Below are positions 34,505 to 43,838 of a DNA stretch of 64,000 bases, in pieces. Under the pieces are notes generated by a model. It ran no database searches. It had not been told where the DNA came from and saw only the letters and a program-made list of their open reading frames with translations. Both the position numbers and the translations under genes were made by a program. The DNA lies in assembly GCF_017168235.1 (NCBI RefSeq), contig NZ_JABFAO010000004.1, positions 62,001 to 126,000 on the forward strand, in the 5' to 3' direction. Every line of letters starts with the position of its first letter. The first letter of the stretch is position 1. The stretch comes from Rhodococcus sp. KRD197 (GTDB taxonomy: Bacteria; Actinomycetota; Actinomycetes; Mycobacteriales; Mycobacteriaceae).

Positions 34505-35038
34505 CTAGAAGTCACGCTCGATGCGCAATGTTGCGATGGTGGTGGCCAGAGAGTCGTATTGGCCTACCAAGAGCAGGAATTCGATCAGTTGGCGATCGTC
34601 GAACTCGCCCGCCAGCGCTGCCCAGGTCGCGTCGGACAGGTTCTTGGTGTCCATCAGTTCGTCGGTCGCCGTCAGGATTTTGCGATGCCGCGGCGTCAGT
34701 CCGGGGGCCTGCGGGCCCTGTTTCACCTGCGCCAGGAGCTCCTCGGTGACACCGAAGCGGGCGCCGATCCTACGGTGATGGTCCATCTCGTATCCGCAAT
34801 CGCGCAGGTGGGCAACGCGGTTGATGATCAGCTCCGTTTCCTTGCGAGAGATGCGTCCCCCCGGCATGAGTTTGCCGCTGTAGAACAGCCAGCCGCGAAA
34901 CAGTCCTCGGGTCCGGCCCAGCGTGCTGAACAGATGTGCATCGGGGGTTCCGGCGACCTTCGACAGTATTCGGCACAGAACCCAATTGATCGGACCGAGT
35001 TGGCTGAACGAACCGGACGGGATACGTGGTGTGCTCAT
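34505..35038 (-). CDS. Carboxymuconolactone decarboxylase-like (AhpD-fold) protein
   Basis: This 177-aa helical protein shows the AhpD/CMD pattern: 'RISRKETELIINRVAHLRDCGYEMDHH' (key ELI-NRVAHL, a single Cys, EMDHH) and 'TDELMDTKNLSDATWAAL'. The usual C-x-x-C pair of AhpD peroxidases is absent: only one Cys precedes the His, so a peroxiredoxin-like role is doubtful. It is part of the leftward operon with the hydrolase and ABC1 genes. Confidence 0.75.
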   Translation of the reverse strand: MSTPRIPSGSFSQLGPINWVLCRILSKVAGTPDAHLFSTLGRTRGLFRGWLFYSGKLMPGGRISRKETELIINRVAHLRDCGYEMDHHRRIGARFGVTEELLAQVKQGPQAPGLTPRHRKILTATDELMDTKNLSDATWAALAGEFDDRQLIEFLLLVGQYDSLATTIATLRIERDF

Positions 35039-35106
35039 CCGAGCGACGCTACCTGCGTGCGCTCGCGCACACCAGGACCCGCGCACATACCAGGAAGATG
35101 TGACGG

Positions 35107-35931
35107 TCAGGAGTACGAGAGCACGAGCGCGGCCGCATCACCCGGGTGGGTGTACGGCCACCAGTGCTCGGCATCGACCCGAGTGACGCGCAGACGCGGA
35201 ATCCAGCGATCCAAATCCTCCGCAAGATGTTCGGACAGAAAACGGTCACGGCGGGGAACGACGACGGTGGTGGGCACCTCGCACCTGGGGGCAGGGCCGG
35301 CAGTGAGGCGCCGCAGGATGTTCGCGCGGTACAGAGCGACACCGCGTTGCTGATCGGCCGGATCGGGTACCGGTGCGTCCTCGTTGCCGAGCGAGGAGAA
35401 CAGGTGCGGGACGCGGCCACGCAGCACGGGAACGTGAAATCCCCAGATGTACCAGGAGCGTCCGAGTTGTGTTGCGAGCGAGGGCCATCGGGTGGGGCGT
35501 AGCAGCCAGGACCGGGACAGCTCGCGCATGTGATCGAGGCTCGGTCCGGACACCGACACGTACGAGGCGAATGCCTGTGCTGCCCGCGGCGAGGCCATCG
35601 CCTCCCACATCTGCACCGAACCCCAGTCGTGCGCGAGCACGTGGACCGGGCCGGCGCGGTCGGGAATCGAGTCGACCACGGCGAACGCGTCGGCCGCCAA
35701 ACGCTCGATCGAGTAGTTCGACAGACCGTCGTCGACGACGGTCTCACCTCCGCCTCGTGTGTCGTAGGCGATGATGCGGGCTCGATCGCCGAACTCTGCG
35801 ATCAAGGGGTCGAAGACGTGGTGGTCATCGGGATACCCGTGCACCAGCAACACGGTCGCGTCGGCGCTGCGATTGCCGTATTCGAACACCGCGATTCTTG
35901 CGCCCGGGGCTTCTACGATCCAGTCAGCCAT
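35107..35931 (-). CDS. Alpha/beta hydrolase (epoxide hydrolase/dehalogenase-like)
   Basis: The 274-aa protein has 'LVHGYPDDHHVFDP', 'YDTRGGGET' and the nucleophile elbow 'LAHDWGSVQMW'. Here the nucleophile is Asp rather than Ser, as in epoxide hydrolases and haloalkane dehalogenases. A late His lies in 'DAEHWWPYTHPGD'. The substrate is unknown. It starts 4 bp after the TetR stop, so the two genes are coupled. Confidence 0.8.
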   Translation of the reverse strand: MADWIVEAPGARIAVFEYGNRSADATVLLVHGYPDDHHVFDPLIAEFGDRARIIAYDTRGGGETVVDDGLSNYSIERLAADAFAVVDSIPDRAGPVHVLAHDWGSVQMWEAMASPRAAQAFASYVSVSGPSLDHMRELSRSWLLRPTRWPSLATQLGRSWYIWGFHVPVLRGRVPHLFSSLGNEDAPVPDPADQQRGVALYRANILRRLTAGPAPRCEVPTTVVVPRRDRFLSEHLAEDLDRWIPRLRVTRVDAEHWWPYTHPGDAAALVLSYS

Positions 35932-35935
35932 TGCT

Positions 35936-36541
35936 TTACACTGCCTCGATTCGAGTGTGGACGGTTCCGGCGCGGAGCATGTGTGCAATCATCTCGAGCC
36001 GCATGTCCTCCTGTTCGGGCTGGGGATGGACGACGGCTGCGAGCGCCTCTCCGTCGAGCAGATGGACGACGGAGAAGATGACGGTATCGAGCTGGCGCGG
36101 ATCGATGGCTGCGGCCACAGGTAACGTTCGGGCGAGTTCTGCTATCTGCGCGTGATATCGAACGGTGAACGGGATGAGTCGCTCTCGTAGCTCGGCGTCA
36201 CTACGGGCGGCGATCAGCAACTCGTACCAGGCGCCGTTGATCGGAGCGCGACACGCGGCGCGGAGCAAGGTGAGGCACTGCTCGATCGACGCACCCCCGA
36301 AGGCGGTGATCCCGGCGCGAAACTCGGAGAACTGGCGCCTTCGGACCTCGTCGGCGGCCGCGACGAGGAGGTCGAGTCGGGTGGCGAAGTGGCGGAACAG
36401 TGCACCGGAGGACAGTCCAGCGCGAGAAACGACTGCACTGACCGTTGTTGCTGCATAACCTTTTTCGCACAACGAATCGATGGTGGCGTCGAGCAGCTTG
36501 CCGATTGTCTGCTCTCGGCGCTGCTGTTGGGTTCGGCTCAC
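35936..36541 (-). CDS. TetR-family regulator
   Basis: This 201-aa protein has an N-terminal HTH ('AATTVSAVVSRAGLSSGALFRHF') and a TetR-type C-terminal domain. The GTG at 36541 was chosen because it overlaps the amidohydrolase stop by 4 bp (GTGA). It lies inside the operon rather than divergent from it, so autoregulation would act through the amidohydrolase promoter. Confidence 0.82.
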   Translation of the reverse strand: MSRTQQQRREQTIGKLLDATIDSLCEKGYAATTVSAVVSRAGLSSGALFRHFATRLDLLVAAADEVRRRQFSEFRAGITAFGGASIEQCLTLLRAACRAPINGAWYELLIAARSDAELRERLIPFTVRYHAQIAELARTLPVAAAIDPRQLDTVIFSVVHLLDGEALAAVVHPQPEQEDMRLEMIAHMLRAGTVHTRIEAV

Positions 36542-38325
36542 GCGCGAACCCGGCGCCGGGGGGTGCTCGGTACACCCGCGCGTAAGAAGCTGCCTGCGCG
36601 CTCCGAGACCCCGAACCACGGCGCGAACACACCGTCGCGGTAGACGATGCGACCGGCGACGAGCGTGGCCGTGACCGCGCGATCGTTGCGATTGACCATT
36701 CGGCTCAGGCCGCCGAACTCTGGCATCGTCTCCTCCCGGTAGGCGGTGACCTCATCGGTCAGCCCGCTCGGGTCGACGACGACGATGTCTGCGCGATCAC
36801 CGACCCGCAGGTGGCCCGCGTCGACGCCGTAGAAATCGGCGAGTTCGGCGCTGAGCTTGTGCACCGCCTTCGCCACGCTCATGAACGGTCGACGGTCGCG
36901 CTCGGCCTCGTGCACGCGGTGCAGCAGCCTGATGCCGAAGTTGTAGAACGCCATGTTGCGCAGATGCGCGCCCGCGTCGGAGAAGCCGACGGTGACGCCG
37001 GGGGAGTTGATCAGCTTGTCCATCTGCCGTTTGCGGTGGTTGGCGATCGTGGTGTGCCAGCGAAACTTCCGGCCGTGCTCGACCACGAGGTCCAGGAAAG
37101 CGTCGACGACGTGGATGCCTCTTTCGGCGGCGACCTCGGCGACGTTCTTACCCACCACCGACGCGTCGGGACACTCGGTGATCTGGGCGTCGGCGAAATC
37201 CCGGTGCCAGACGCGGGAGCTGAACTTCTTCTCGAAATCGGCGCGGAACCAACGGCGATACGCCTCATCGGACAACAGTTCGTTGCGGCCGAGTTCCTCC
37301 CGCAGATGCAGGGCGGCTCGGCCGGAACCGAACTCCTCGAAGACGACGAGATCGATGCCGTCGGAGTACACATCGAACGTCGTGGGCAGGTGCTGCCAGC
37401 GGAACAATCCCCGACCGGGGCCGTTCACCAGTCGCGCGAGTGGCCCGAAAACATGATGAATCCAGGGTGATGCCTTGGGGTCGGCCGCAGCGAGCAGTGA
37501 GACCTTGAGCGGGGATCGACCCAGTCCCGTTGTCGCGGCGAGGAAGAACGCCATGTCGTACTTGGTGTTGAGATTGGGGATGCTCTGCAGGAGGCGGCCG
37601 CGTCGGCGCAGGATCTTGTGCAGCGCACGAAACTCCGACCACCGCGCGTACGAGGACGGGAGCGAACGGGAGCGGTACCGATCGCCGTCGAGCTTGTCCC
37701 ACGGATTGGTCATCGTGGACATGCCGAGCAGGCCGGCGTCGAGGGCCGAGTTCAGCGCGTCGGCCATCGCCTTCGATTCCTCGCGCGTCGGCTTCTGGCT
37801 CCGGTCGGTCGACCGGTCGAGGCCCATGACGTGGGCTCGCAGATCGGAATGCCCGACGAGCGCGGCGATATTGGGGCCCAGCGGTAGACGTTCGAGCGCG
37901 TCGATGTACTCGTCCGGACCCGACCATGTCTTGTGCGTGTCGACGGCTTTGAGGACGTGGTCGCGTGGCAATGCCTCGACGCGGCTGAACAGGTCGGCGA
38001 TGTCCACGGGTGTCGAATACAACGTCGAGAGCGAGCAGTTGCCCAGGAGCACGGTGGTGACCCCGTGTCTGACGGATTCTTCGAGGCCGGGGCCGACCAG
38101 AACCTCGGCGTCGTAATGGGTGTGGACGTCGACGAAGCCGGGCATCACCCACCGGCCGGTCGCGTCGACAACCTCGGTCGAGGCCGAGATCTCGAGCGGG
38201 TCGGTGGACACGGCGCGCACGACGCCGTCGGCGATGCCGACATCGGCGCGGACTCCGGGACCCCCGCTTCCGTCGTAGACCGTCCCACCGGTCAGTACTA
38301 CGTCGTAAGAACCGTCAGCGCGCAT
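36538..38325 (-). CDS. Amidohydrolase 3 family protein (N-acyl-D-amino-acid deacylase-like)
   Basis: The 595-aa metal-dependent amidohydrolase has the H-x-H metal motif in 'GFVDVHTHYDAEVL', 'LLGNCSLS', later His in 'VGHSDLRAHVMG', and the catalytic Asp in 'FSDAGAH'. The family hydrolyses N-acyl-D-amino acids, hydantoins and related amides; the exact substrate is uncertain. The ATG at 38325 is preceded by GGAGG at a good distance. First gene of a five-gene leftward operon. Confidence 0.85.
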   Translation of the reverse strand: MRADGSYDVVLTGGTVYDGSGGPGVRADVGIADGVVRAVSTDPLEISASTEVVDATGRWVMPGFVDVHTHYDAEVLVGPGLEESVRHGVTTVLLGNCSLSTLYSTPVDIADLFSRVEALPRDHVLKAVDTHKTWSGPDEYIDALERLPLGPNIAALVGHSDLRAHVMGLDRSTDRSQKPTREESKAMADALNSALDAGLLGMSTMTNPWDKLDGDRYRSRSLPSSYARWSEFRALHKILRRRGRLLQSIPNLNTKYDMAFFLAATTGLGRSPLKVSLLAAADPKASPWIHHVFGPLARLVNGPGRGLFRWQHLPTTFDVYSDGIDLVVFEEFGSGRAALHLREELGRNELLSDEAYRRWFRADFEKKFSSRVWHRDFADAQITECPDASVVGKNVAEVAAERGIHVVDAFLDLVVEHGRKFRWHTTIANHRKRQMDKLINSPGVTVGFSDAGAHLRNMAFYNFGIRLLHRVHEAERDRRPFMSVAKAVHKLSAELADFYGVDAGHLRVGDRADIVVVDPSGLTDEVTAYREETMPEFGGLSRMVNRNDRAVTATLVAGRIVYRDGVFAPWFGVSERAGSFLRAGVPSTPRRRVRA

Positions 38326-38421
38326 GTGACCTCCATCACCGTCTACCTCGAAGGCTAACTTAGAGAGTGGTTGCTCGCAATATCCGTCGCCCAACCCCTC
38401 GCTGAGGCTAGTGTCAGCGCC

Positions 38422-40053
38422 ATGACGACCTTTGACGCCGACGTGGTCGTGGTCGGCAGTGGATTCGGCGGCTCCGCGACCGCGCTGCGGCTCACCGAGG
38501 CGGGCCACCGGGTGATCGTCCTGGAGCGGGGCCGACGGCTGAGCGACGACGACCTGCTGCGCGCCCGCAAGGACCCTCGGGCGTACCTTTGGCAACCCGC
38601 AGCCGGCATGCGTGGCTTCTTCTGGCAGCGCATCTTCAAGGACGTCGGCCTCATCGGTGCCAACGGCGTCGGCGGCGGCTCGATCGTCTGGGCCGGCGTG
38701 CTACTCGAGCCCGGCGAGACGTTCTACCGCGACGCGGCGTGGGCGCACCTCGCCGACGACTGGAAGGCCGAGCTCGCCCCGCACTTTCAGCGGGCGGCCC
38801 GCATGCTCGGCCGGGTAACCAACAGCCACACCGGCCCGATGGACGACTACCTTCACCAAGCGGCCCGCGCGGTCGGCGCCGAGCACACCTTCGGACCCGT
38901 CCCCGTCGCGATCCACTTCGGTGCGCCGGGTGTCACCGAGCCGGACCCGTTCTTCGGCGGCGAGGGACCTGAACGTACGGGCTGCAAGTTGTGCGGCGAG
39001 TGCCTGCTCGGCTGCCCGTACGGCGCGAAGAACCAGCTCACTCGCAACTACCTGCACCTGGCCGAGCGGTACGGCGCAGAGATCCGCGCCGAGCACGACG
39101 TCACCGCGATCACCCCGCTCGAGGGTGGCGGCTACGAGCTCACCGTCGGGCACCCATGGAAGCGCGGAGTCCGGCGCGCGCCGGTCCGCGCGCGCCGGGT
39201 CGTGCTGGCCGGCGGCGTGCTCGGGACGCTCGACCTGCTGTTCCGCTGCCGCGACGAGCTCGGCACCCTGACCCGCGTGTCGACCCAGCTGGGCCGGCAC
39301 GTGCGCACCAACAGCGAAGCGCTGACCGCGATCCAGCAGCCGCCCGGGCAGGACCTCTCGTACGGCCCGACCATCACCACCGACTTCCACCCGGACGCCG
39401 ACACCCACGTGACGCAGAACCGCTACATCGGCGGCTGGCACATGCGCCTGCAGATCGGCCCCATCATGGACGGCCACCAACCCCTGCTGCGGGCGGGCAA
39501 GACGCTCGGCGCGATGCTGCGGCACCCGTTCCGGCAGCTCCGAGCCATGGTGGCGCGCGACTTCGAGCAGCGGATGACGGTGCTGACCGTGATGCAGCGG
39601 CTCGACAACGAGCTCGCGTTCGAGTTCCGCCGGTCCCCGTTCCGGCCGTGGCGTCGGGTGCTGCGTTCCCGCTCGGTCAAGGGCCACGAAGCACCAAGCT
39701 TCCTGCCGGTTGCCAACGAGGTCACCCGCGCGTACGCCGAGGCGTCCGGCGGCACGCCCTTCAACCTGATCGGCGAGACCCTCGGCGGTCTGTCGGTGAC
39801 GGCCCACATCCTGGGCGGCGCCGCGATGGGCTCCGACGCGACGGAGGGGGTCGTCGACGCGCACCACGAGGTGTTCGGCCACCCGGGCCTCTACGTTGCC
39901 GATGCCAGCACGATCCCGGCCAACCTCGGCGTCAACCCGTCGCTGACGATCACCGCGATGGCCGAGCGATTCGCGGCCGGCTTTCCGGACGCACCGCCGG
40001 ACGCGGAGCGCCGCGAGCCGATAGATGCCCTCGCGGACGGGAGGACCTCATGA
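38422..40053 (+). CDS. GMC-type FAD oxidoreductase (cholesterol-oxidase-like)
   Basis: The 543-aa flavoprotein has the N-terminal FAD motif 'VVGSGFGGSATALRL', 'GANGVGGGS', a cysteine cluster 'CKLCGECLLGCPYGAKN' typical of one bacterial GMC branch, and the C-terminal 'ADASTIPANLGVNPSLTITAMAER' block (key NPSLTITA). It may oxidise a sterol or alcohol. Base composition is markedly more GC-rich than the neighbours (the line at 39181 counts 49 of 60 G/C), suggesting separate origin. The ATG at 38422 was chosen over upstream starts. Confidence 0.85.
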   Translation: MTTFDADVVVVGSGFGGSATALRLTEAGHRVIVLERGRRLSDDDLLRARKDPRAYLWQPAAGMRGFFWQRIFKDVGLIGANGVGGGSIVWAGVLLEPGETFYRDAAWAHLADDWKAELAPHFQRAARMLGRVTNSHTGPMDDYLHQAARAVGAEHTFGPVPVAIHFGAPGVTEPDPFFGGEGPERTGCKLCGECLLGCPYGAKNQLTRNYLHLAERYGAEIRAEHDVTAITPLEGGGYELTVGHPWKRGVRRAPVRARRVVLAGGVLGTLDLLFRCRDELGTLTRVSTQLGRHVRTNSEALTAIQQPPGQDLSYGPTITTDFHPDADTHVTQNRYIGGWHMRLQIGPIMDGHQPLLRAGKTLGAMLRHPFRQLRAMVARDFEQRMTVLTVMQRLDNELAFEFRRSPFRPWRRVLRSRSVKGHEAPSFLPVANEVTRAYAEASGGTPFNLIGETLGGLSVTAHILGGAAMGSDATEGVVDAHHEVFGHPGLYVADASTIPANLGVNPSLTITAMAERFAAGFPDAPPDAERREPIDALADGRTS

Positions 40054-40532
40054 CGATCCACGACCACACCCTGCGCAAGCTGGGCCGGGCCTGGGGGACG
40101 CTCGCTACGCCACAGCTCACCGACCTGGTCGGCGATTTCGAGGCTTCGTACGTCGGCCGGCCCCTGCGGGCCGTCGCGCCGCGCGGGCTGGCGCTGGTCG
40201 GGCTCCCGCGGTGGTATGGCAAGCGGTTCGCCGCGTCACCGAACCGTCCCGGGACGCTCGACGGACAGAACCTCCTACGGCCCACGCGGGGAGCAGGACT
40301 CACCGAGACCCTGCCGATGAGCGCGGCGATCGGATCCTCGCTCGCCGACGGCCGACCCGCGCTGCTGGTGACGTACCCCGCCGACGGGCCCCGGCCATGG
40401 CGGTGGGTCCGCGACGAGTTCCGGCCGTGGCACCCGGACGGGGTCCTGCTCGGTATGACGTTCGTCGACGTCCCCGGCCTGCGCCGCGCACCGGGCACCC
40501 CGTTCGTGCTGACCCGCGCCCGCACGGGCTAG
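40050..40532 (+). CDS. Hypothetical protein coupled to the GMC oxidoreductase
   Basis: This 160-aa protein starts inside the stop of the GMC gene (ATGA) and shares its very high GC content. No domain is recognised with confidence. The sequence has 'GLPRWYGKRFAA', 'PADGPRPWRWVRDEFRPWHP' and 'GMTFVDVPGLRRAPGTPFVL', and weakly recalls small lipocalin-like GXWXG/DUF4334 proteins. Its stop shares CTAG with the converging GntR gene. It may be an accessory protein of the oxidoreductase. Confidence 0.65.
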   Translation: MTIHDHTLRKLGRAWGTLATPQLTDLVGDFEASYVGRPLRAVAPRGLALVGLPRWYGKRFAASPNRPGTLDGQNLLRPTRGAGLTETLPMSAAIGSSLADGRPALLVTYPADGPRPWRWVRDEFRPWHPDGVLLGMTFVDVPGLRRAPGTPFVLTRARTG

Positions 40533-41203
40533 GCGCGCACTGCGTCGGCCATGGAGGCGGCCTGCATCGCACGGGCAATGACCCGATCGCGCGAGGCGTC
40601 GATGTGCTCGAGCAAGGCGGCCAAGGCTTGCTCCAGGTTCCCCTCGACCAGCGACTCGCCGATCGCGATGTGCTCGTCGACGAGTGTGCGGATGGCCTCC
40701 TCGTTGGTCGGGCCGAGGACTCGCACCGGGCGGATCTTCGCGTTCACCGTTCGCAGTGCGTCGCAGAGCGCTGTGTTGCCCGAGGCTGCGAGGAGAGTTG
40801 TGTGAAACTGCTCGTCCATCTGAACTATCTCGCTCTCGTCCGGCAGCAACTCTCGTGCCCGGCGCCAAGTCTCCAGTTCGACGGTGATGGACGCGGTATC
40901 GTGGCGCAACGTCGAATCCTCGATGGCCCGGGCGATTCCGCGTAGTTCGAGAGTGCGACGCAGCTCGTACAGATCTGCCAGGTCGTCCACCCGTGGCCGG
41001 TACGGGTGCACACCGTCCTCGCCGCGCACGACGAGTCCGTCGGCTTCGAGTCGGGCGAGCGCCTCACGCACCGGAGTGCGTGAGACGCCGTACAGCTCGG
41101 CCAGTCGCTCTTCCCCGAGGCGTTCGGTGGCCGTGATGGCGCCGGAGATGATGTCTCGGCGCAACGATGTGTAGACCTTCTCGCGAAGGTCGGTGCGCGC
41201 CAT
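40529..41203 (-). CDS. GntR-family regulator (FCD), end of urea-transport operon
   Basis: The 224-aa protein has a GntR winged helix ('LGEERLAELYGVSRTPVREALARLEADGLV') and an FCD effector domain with 'MDEQFHTTLL' and 'DEHIAIGESL'. It starts 13 bp after urtE on the same strand and so probably belongs to the urt transcript. It could sense urea-derived or other nitrogen metabolites. The ATG at 41203 was taken over a longer frame from 41263 that overlaps urtE. Confidence 0.85.
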   Translation of the reverse strand: MARTDLREKVYTSLRRDIISGAITATERLGEERLAELYGVSRTPVREALARLEADGLVVRGEDGVHPYRPRVDDLADLYELRRTLELRGIARAIEDSTLRHDTASITVELETWRRARELLPDESEIVQMDEQFHTTLLAASGNTALCDALRTVNAKIRPVRVLGPTNEEAIRTLVDEHIAIGESLVEGNLEQALAALLEHIDASRDRVIARAMQAASMADAVRA

Positions 41204-41216
41204 GGGTTTCGGTCTA

Positions 41217-41909
41217 TCAGATCGCCATGGCAGCGCGTACATCGGCCTCGGATTCGGAACCACCGGTTCCGCTGGAGGTGATCCGTCCGGCTTCGAGAAT
41301 GTAGTAGTTCTGTGCCGATTCGAGCGCGAACCCGATGTGCTGCTCGACCAGCAGCACGCCGAGTCCGCCGCGTCGGGTCAGATCGAGAATGGTGCGTTCG
41401 ATCTCGGCAACGACGGAGGGCTGAATGCCCTCGGTCGGCTCGTCGAGAATGAGCATCCTCGGTTCGGTGATGAGCGCCCGCGCGATCGCGAGCTGCTGGC
41501 GCTGACCACCGGAGAGCAGGCCGGCGCGTCGGGTCAGCAGTTCCTTCAACGCAGGAAAGAGGTCGAGTGCCTCGTCGATCAGCGCTTTTCCACGCTTGCG
41601 GCCGTCGGCGACGACCTGCAGGTTCTCAGCGGTGGTGAGCTGGCCGAAGGACTGCTGGCCCTGCGGGACATAGGCGAGCCCCCGAGAAACGCGGGCGCTC
41701 GGTCGCAGCGAGCTGACATCTTCACCGTCGAAGAGCACCTTGCCGGAGGTGACGGAGAGCAGTCCGACGGCAGCCCGCAGCAACGTGGTCTTGCCGGCGC
41801 CGTTGTGGCCCATCACAGCGGCTACCCCGTCGGCCGGGACGGTCAGTGACGCGCCGTGGATGACTTCGCTGCGGCCGTAACCGGTGCGTACGTCGACAAG
41901 TTCAAGCAT
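41217..41909 (-). CDS. urtE: Urea ABC transporter ATP-binding subunit
   Basis: This 230-aa ABC ATPase of the branched-chain amino acid/urea type has Walker A 'GHNGAGKTT', signature 'LLSGGQRQQLAIARAL' and Walker B 'MLILDEPTEGI'. The TEGIQPS sequence is characteristic of UrtE. It overlaps urtD by 8 bp. Confidence 0.92.
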   Translation of the reverse strand: MLELVDVRTGYGRSEVIHGASLTVPADGVAAVMGHNGAGKTTLLRAAVGLLSVTSGKVLFDGEDVSSLRPSARVSRGLAYVPQGQQSFGQLTTAENLQVVADGRKRGKALIDEALDLFPALKELLTRRAGLLSGGQRQQLAIARALITEPRMLILDEPTEGIQPSVVAEIERTILDLTRRGGLGVLLVEQHIGFALESAQNYYILEAGRITSSGTGGSESEADVRAAMAI

Positions 41910-42750
41910 TGCTCTCTCCTCGTGGTGTGGCGTCTCCCGCTTCGGCGACCTGATCGAGTTCTTCTCCTGCTGCGGCAGTTCCCAGGTACACCTCCTGGAC
42001 CTTCGGATCCGCCTGCACTTCGGCGACGGTGCCCTCCGACAGGATGCGTCCACCGGCCAGCACCGTCACCGAGGTGGCGAAAGCCCGCATGAAATCCATG
42101 TCGTGTTCGACGACCACAACTGTTCGCTCCCCGCCGATTCGGCGCAGCAGCTCACCCGTCTCCTCGCGCTCCTCATGGCTCATCCCGGCGACCGGCTCGT
42201 CGAGCAGGAGCACATCGGCGTTCTGCACGAGCAGCATGCCGATCTCGAGCCACTGCTTCTGACCGTGCGCGAGGATGCCTGCAGGCTTGTCGCGCTCGGC
42301 CGTCAAACCGATCGTCTCCAATGCCTCCTCGATCTCGGCACTGACCGTTTTCCTCTTGCGGAGCATCGTCATCACCGATCGACCGGCACCGGCGGCGATG
42401 TCGAGATTCTGCAGCACCGAGAGCTGCTCGAAAATGCTTGCGGTCTGGAAGGTTCGACCCACCCCGAGACGAGCGATCTTGTGAACCTTCTTGCCGAGCA
42501 ACTCGACACCGGATTTGGTGACCGATCCGGTGGCGGGTACGAGGCCGGTGATGGCGTCGATCAGCGTCGTCTTGCCGGCACCGTTGGGGCCGATGAGAAA
42601 CCGAAGGTCGCCCTGCATCAGCGTGAGGTTCACATCGGTGTTGGCTTTGAATCCATCGAAGCTGACGGTGAGCCCGCGGACCTCGAGGTACTGACTCGAC
42701 ATTCCGGCGTTTCCACCGAAGGTGGGTTGGTGGCTGTCGGTGTGAATCAT
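41902..42750 (-). CDS. urtD: Urea ABC transporter ATP-binding subunit
   Basis: This 282-aa ABC ATPase has Walker A 'GPNGAGKTT', the UrtD-type signature 'AHGQKQWLEIGM' and Walker B 'VLLLDEPVAGM'. The start overlaps the urtC stop by 4 bp; the first 16 residues are a non-conserved extension, and M17 is an alternative start. Confidence 0.92.
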   Translation of the reverse strand: MIHTDSHQPTFGGNAGMSSQYLEVRGLTVSFDGFKANTDVNLTLMQGDLRFLIGPNGAGKTTLIDAITGLVPATGSVTKSGVELLGKKVHKIARLGVGRTFQTASIFEQLSVLQNLDIAAGAGRSVMTMLRKRKTVSAEIEEALETIGLTAERDKPAGILAHGQKQWLEIGMLLVQNADVLLLDEPVAGMSHEEREETGELLRRIGGERTVVVVEHDMDFMRAFATSVTVLAGGRILSEGTVAEVQADPKVQEVYLGTAAAGEELDQVAEAGDATPRGESNA

Positions 42751-43838
42751 TTGACCAGCTCTTTCTCGTCGACATCGACCACGTCACCGGCATCGTCTGC
42801 CGATTTCTTGCGTCGCCGCAGAGCGAACAGACCGGCGACACCCGCCGGGAAGAATCCGACGACGACGATGAACAGCAGACCCTGCGCGTATGTCCACCCG
42901 GACGGGAACTGCTCGGACAAGGTGGTCTGCGCCCAGGCGACACCGAGTGCGCCGAGGACAGGGCCGAGCAGCGTGGTGCGCCCGCCGATGGCGACACCGA
43001 TCAGGAAGGCGATCGAGGGGACGATGCCGACGTCGTTGGGGGAGACGATACCGACGATCGGCACGAACAGAGCCCCGGCGAGGCCGGCGAAGAACGCCGC
43101 GGTGACGTAGGCGACGACCTTGACGTTGGCGGGGTCGTAGCCGAGGAACCTGACGCGCTCCTCCTGATCTCGAACAGCCACCAGCAGTTCGCCGTAGCGC
43201 GAGTACATCAGCTGGCGGGTGATGGCGACGACGGCCAGCAGCACACCGGCGGCGATGAAGAACAGCATCTGCTTGTTGGCGGGGTCGTTGAGGTTGAATC
43301 CGAAGAAGGTGCGGAACCGGTTGAGTCCGTTGGATCCTCCGGTCGTCTGCTGGCCGATGAGCAGGATCGCGAAGGCAGCGGCGAGTGCCTGGCTGAGGAT
43401 GGCGAAGTAGGCACCCTTGACGCGTCGCTTGAACACCCCGAGCCCCAGCACCAGCGCGACGAGCCCCGGCACGAACAGAATTCCGACGATGGTCACGAAC
43501 GGAGAGGTGAACGGCACCCAGTACGAGGGCAACTCGCGGATACCGGCGATGGACATGAAATCCGGTACGTCGTCGCCCGCTATCTCTGCGTCGGCGATCT
43601 TGAGGTGCATCGCCATCATGTAGGCGCCTAGCCCGAAGAAGACACCCTGACCGAGCGTGAGCATTCCGCCTCGGCCCCAGGCCAGACCGATGCCGACCGC
43701 GACGATGGCGTAGCAGATGAACTTGCCTAGCAGGCTCAACCGGAAATCGCTGAGGACGGCGGGTGCGACGGCGAACAGGAGGATGGCGGCGACCGCGAAC
43801 CCGAGCCACGCCCCATATTTCTGGACGACGGTACTCAT
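42747..43838 (-). CDS. urtC: Urea ABC transporter permease
   Basis: The 363-aa membrane protein of the LivM/UrtC type has about ten hydrophobic segments, 'GLAWGRGGMLTLGQGVFFGLGAY' (GQGVFFGLGAY core) and 'VRDQEERVRFLGYDP'. A cytoplasmic, Arg/Lys-rich then acidic tail ends the protein. The start overlaps the urtB stop by 4 bp (ATGA). Confidence 0.93.
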   Translation of the reverse strand: MSTVVQKYGAWLGFAVAAILLFAVAPAVLSDFRLSLLGKFICYAIVAVGIGLAWGRGGMLTLGQGVFFGLGAYMMAMHLKIADAEIAGDDVPDFMSIAGIRELPSYWVPFTSPFVTIVGILFVPGLVALVLGLGVFKRRVKGAYFAILSQALAAAFAILLIGQQTTGGSNGLNRFRTFFGFNLNDPANKQMLFFIAAGVLLAVVAITRQLMYSRYGELLVAVRDQEERVRFLGYDPANVKVVAYVTAAFFAGLAGALFVPIVGIVSPNDVGIVPSIAFLIGVAIGGRTTLLGPVLGALGVAWAQTTLSEQFPSGWTYAQGLLFIVVVGFFPAGVAGLFALRRRKKSADDAGDVVDVDEKELVK

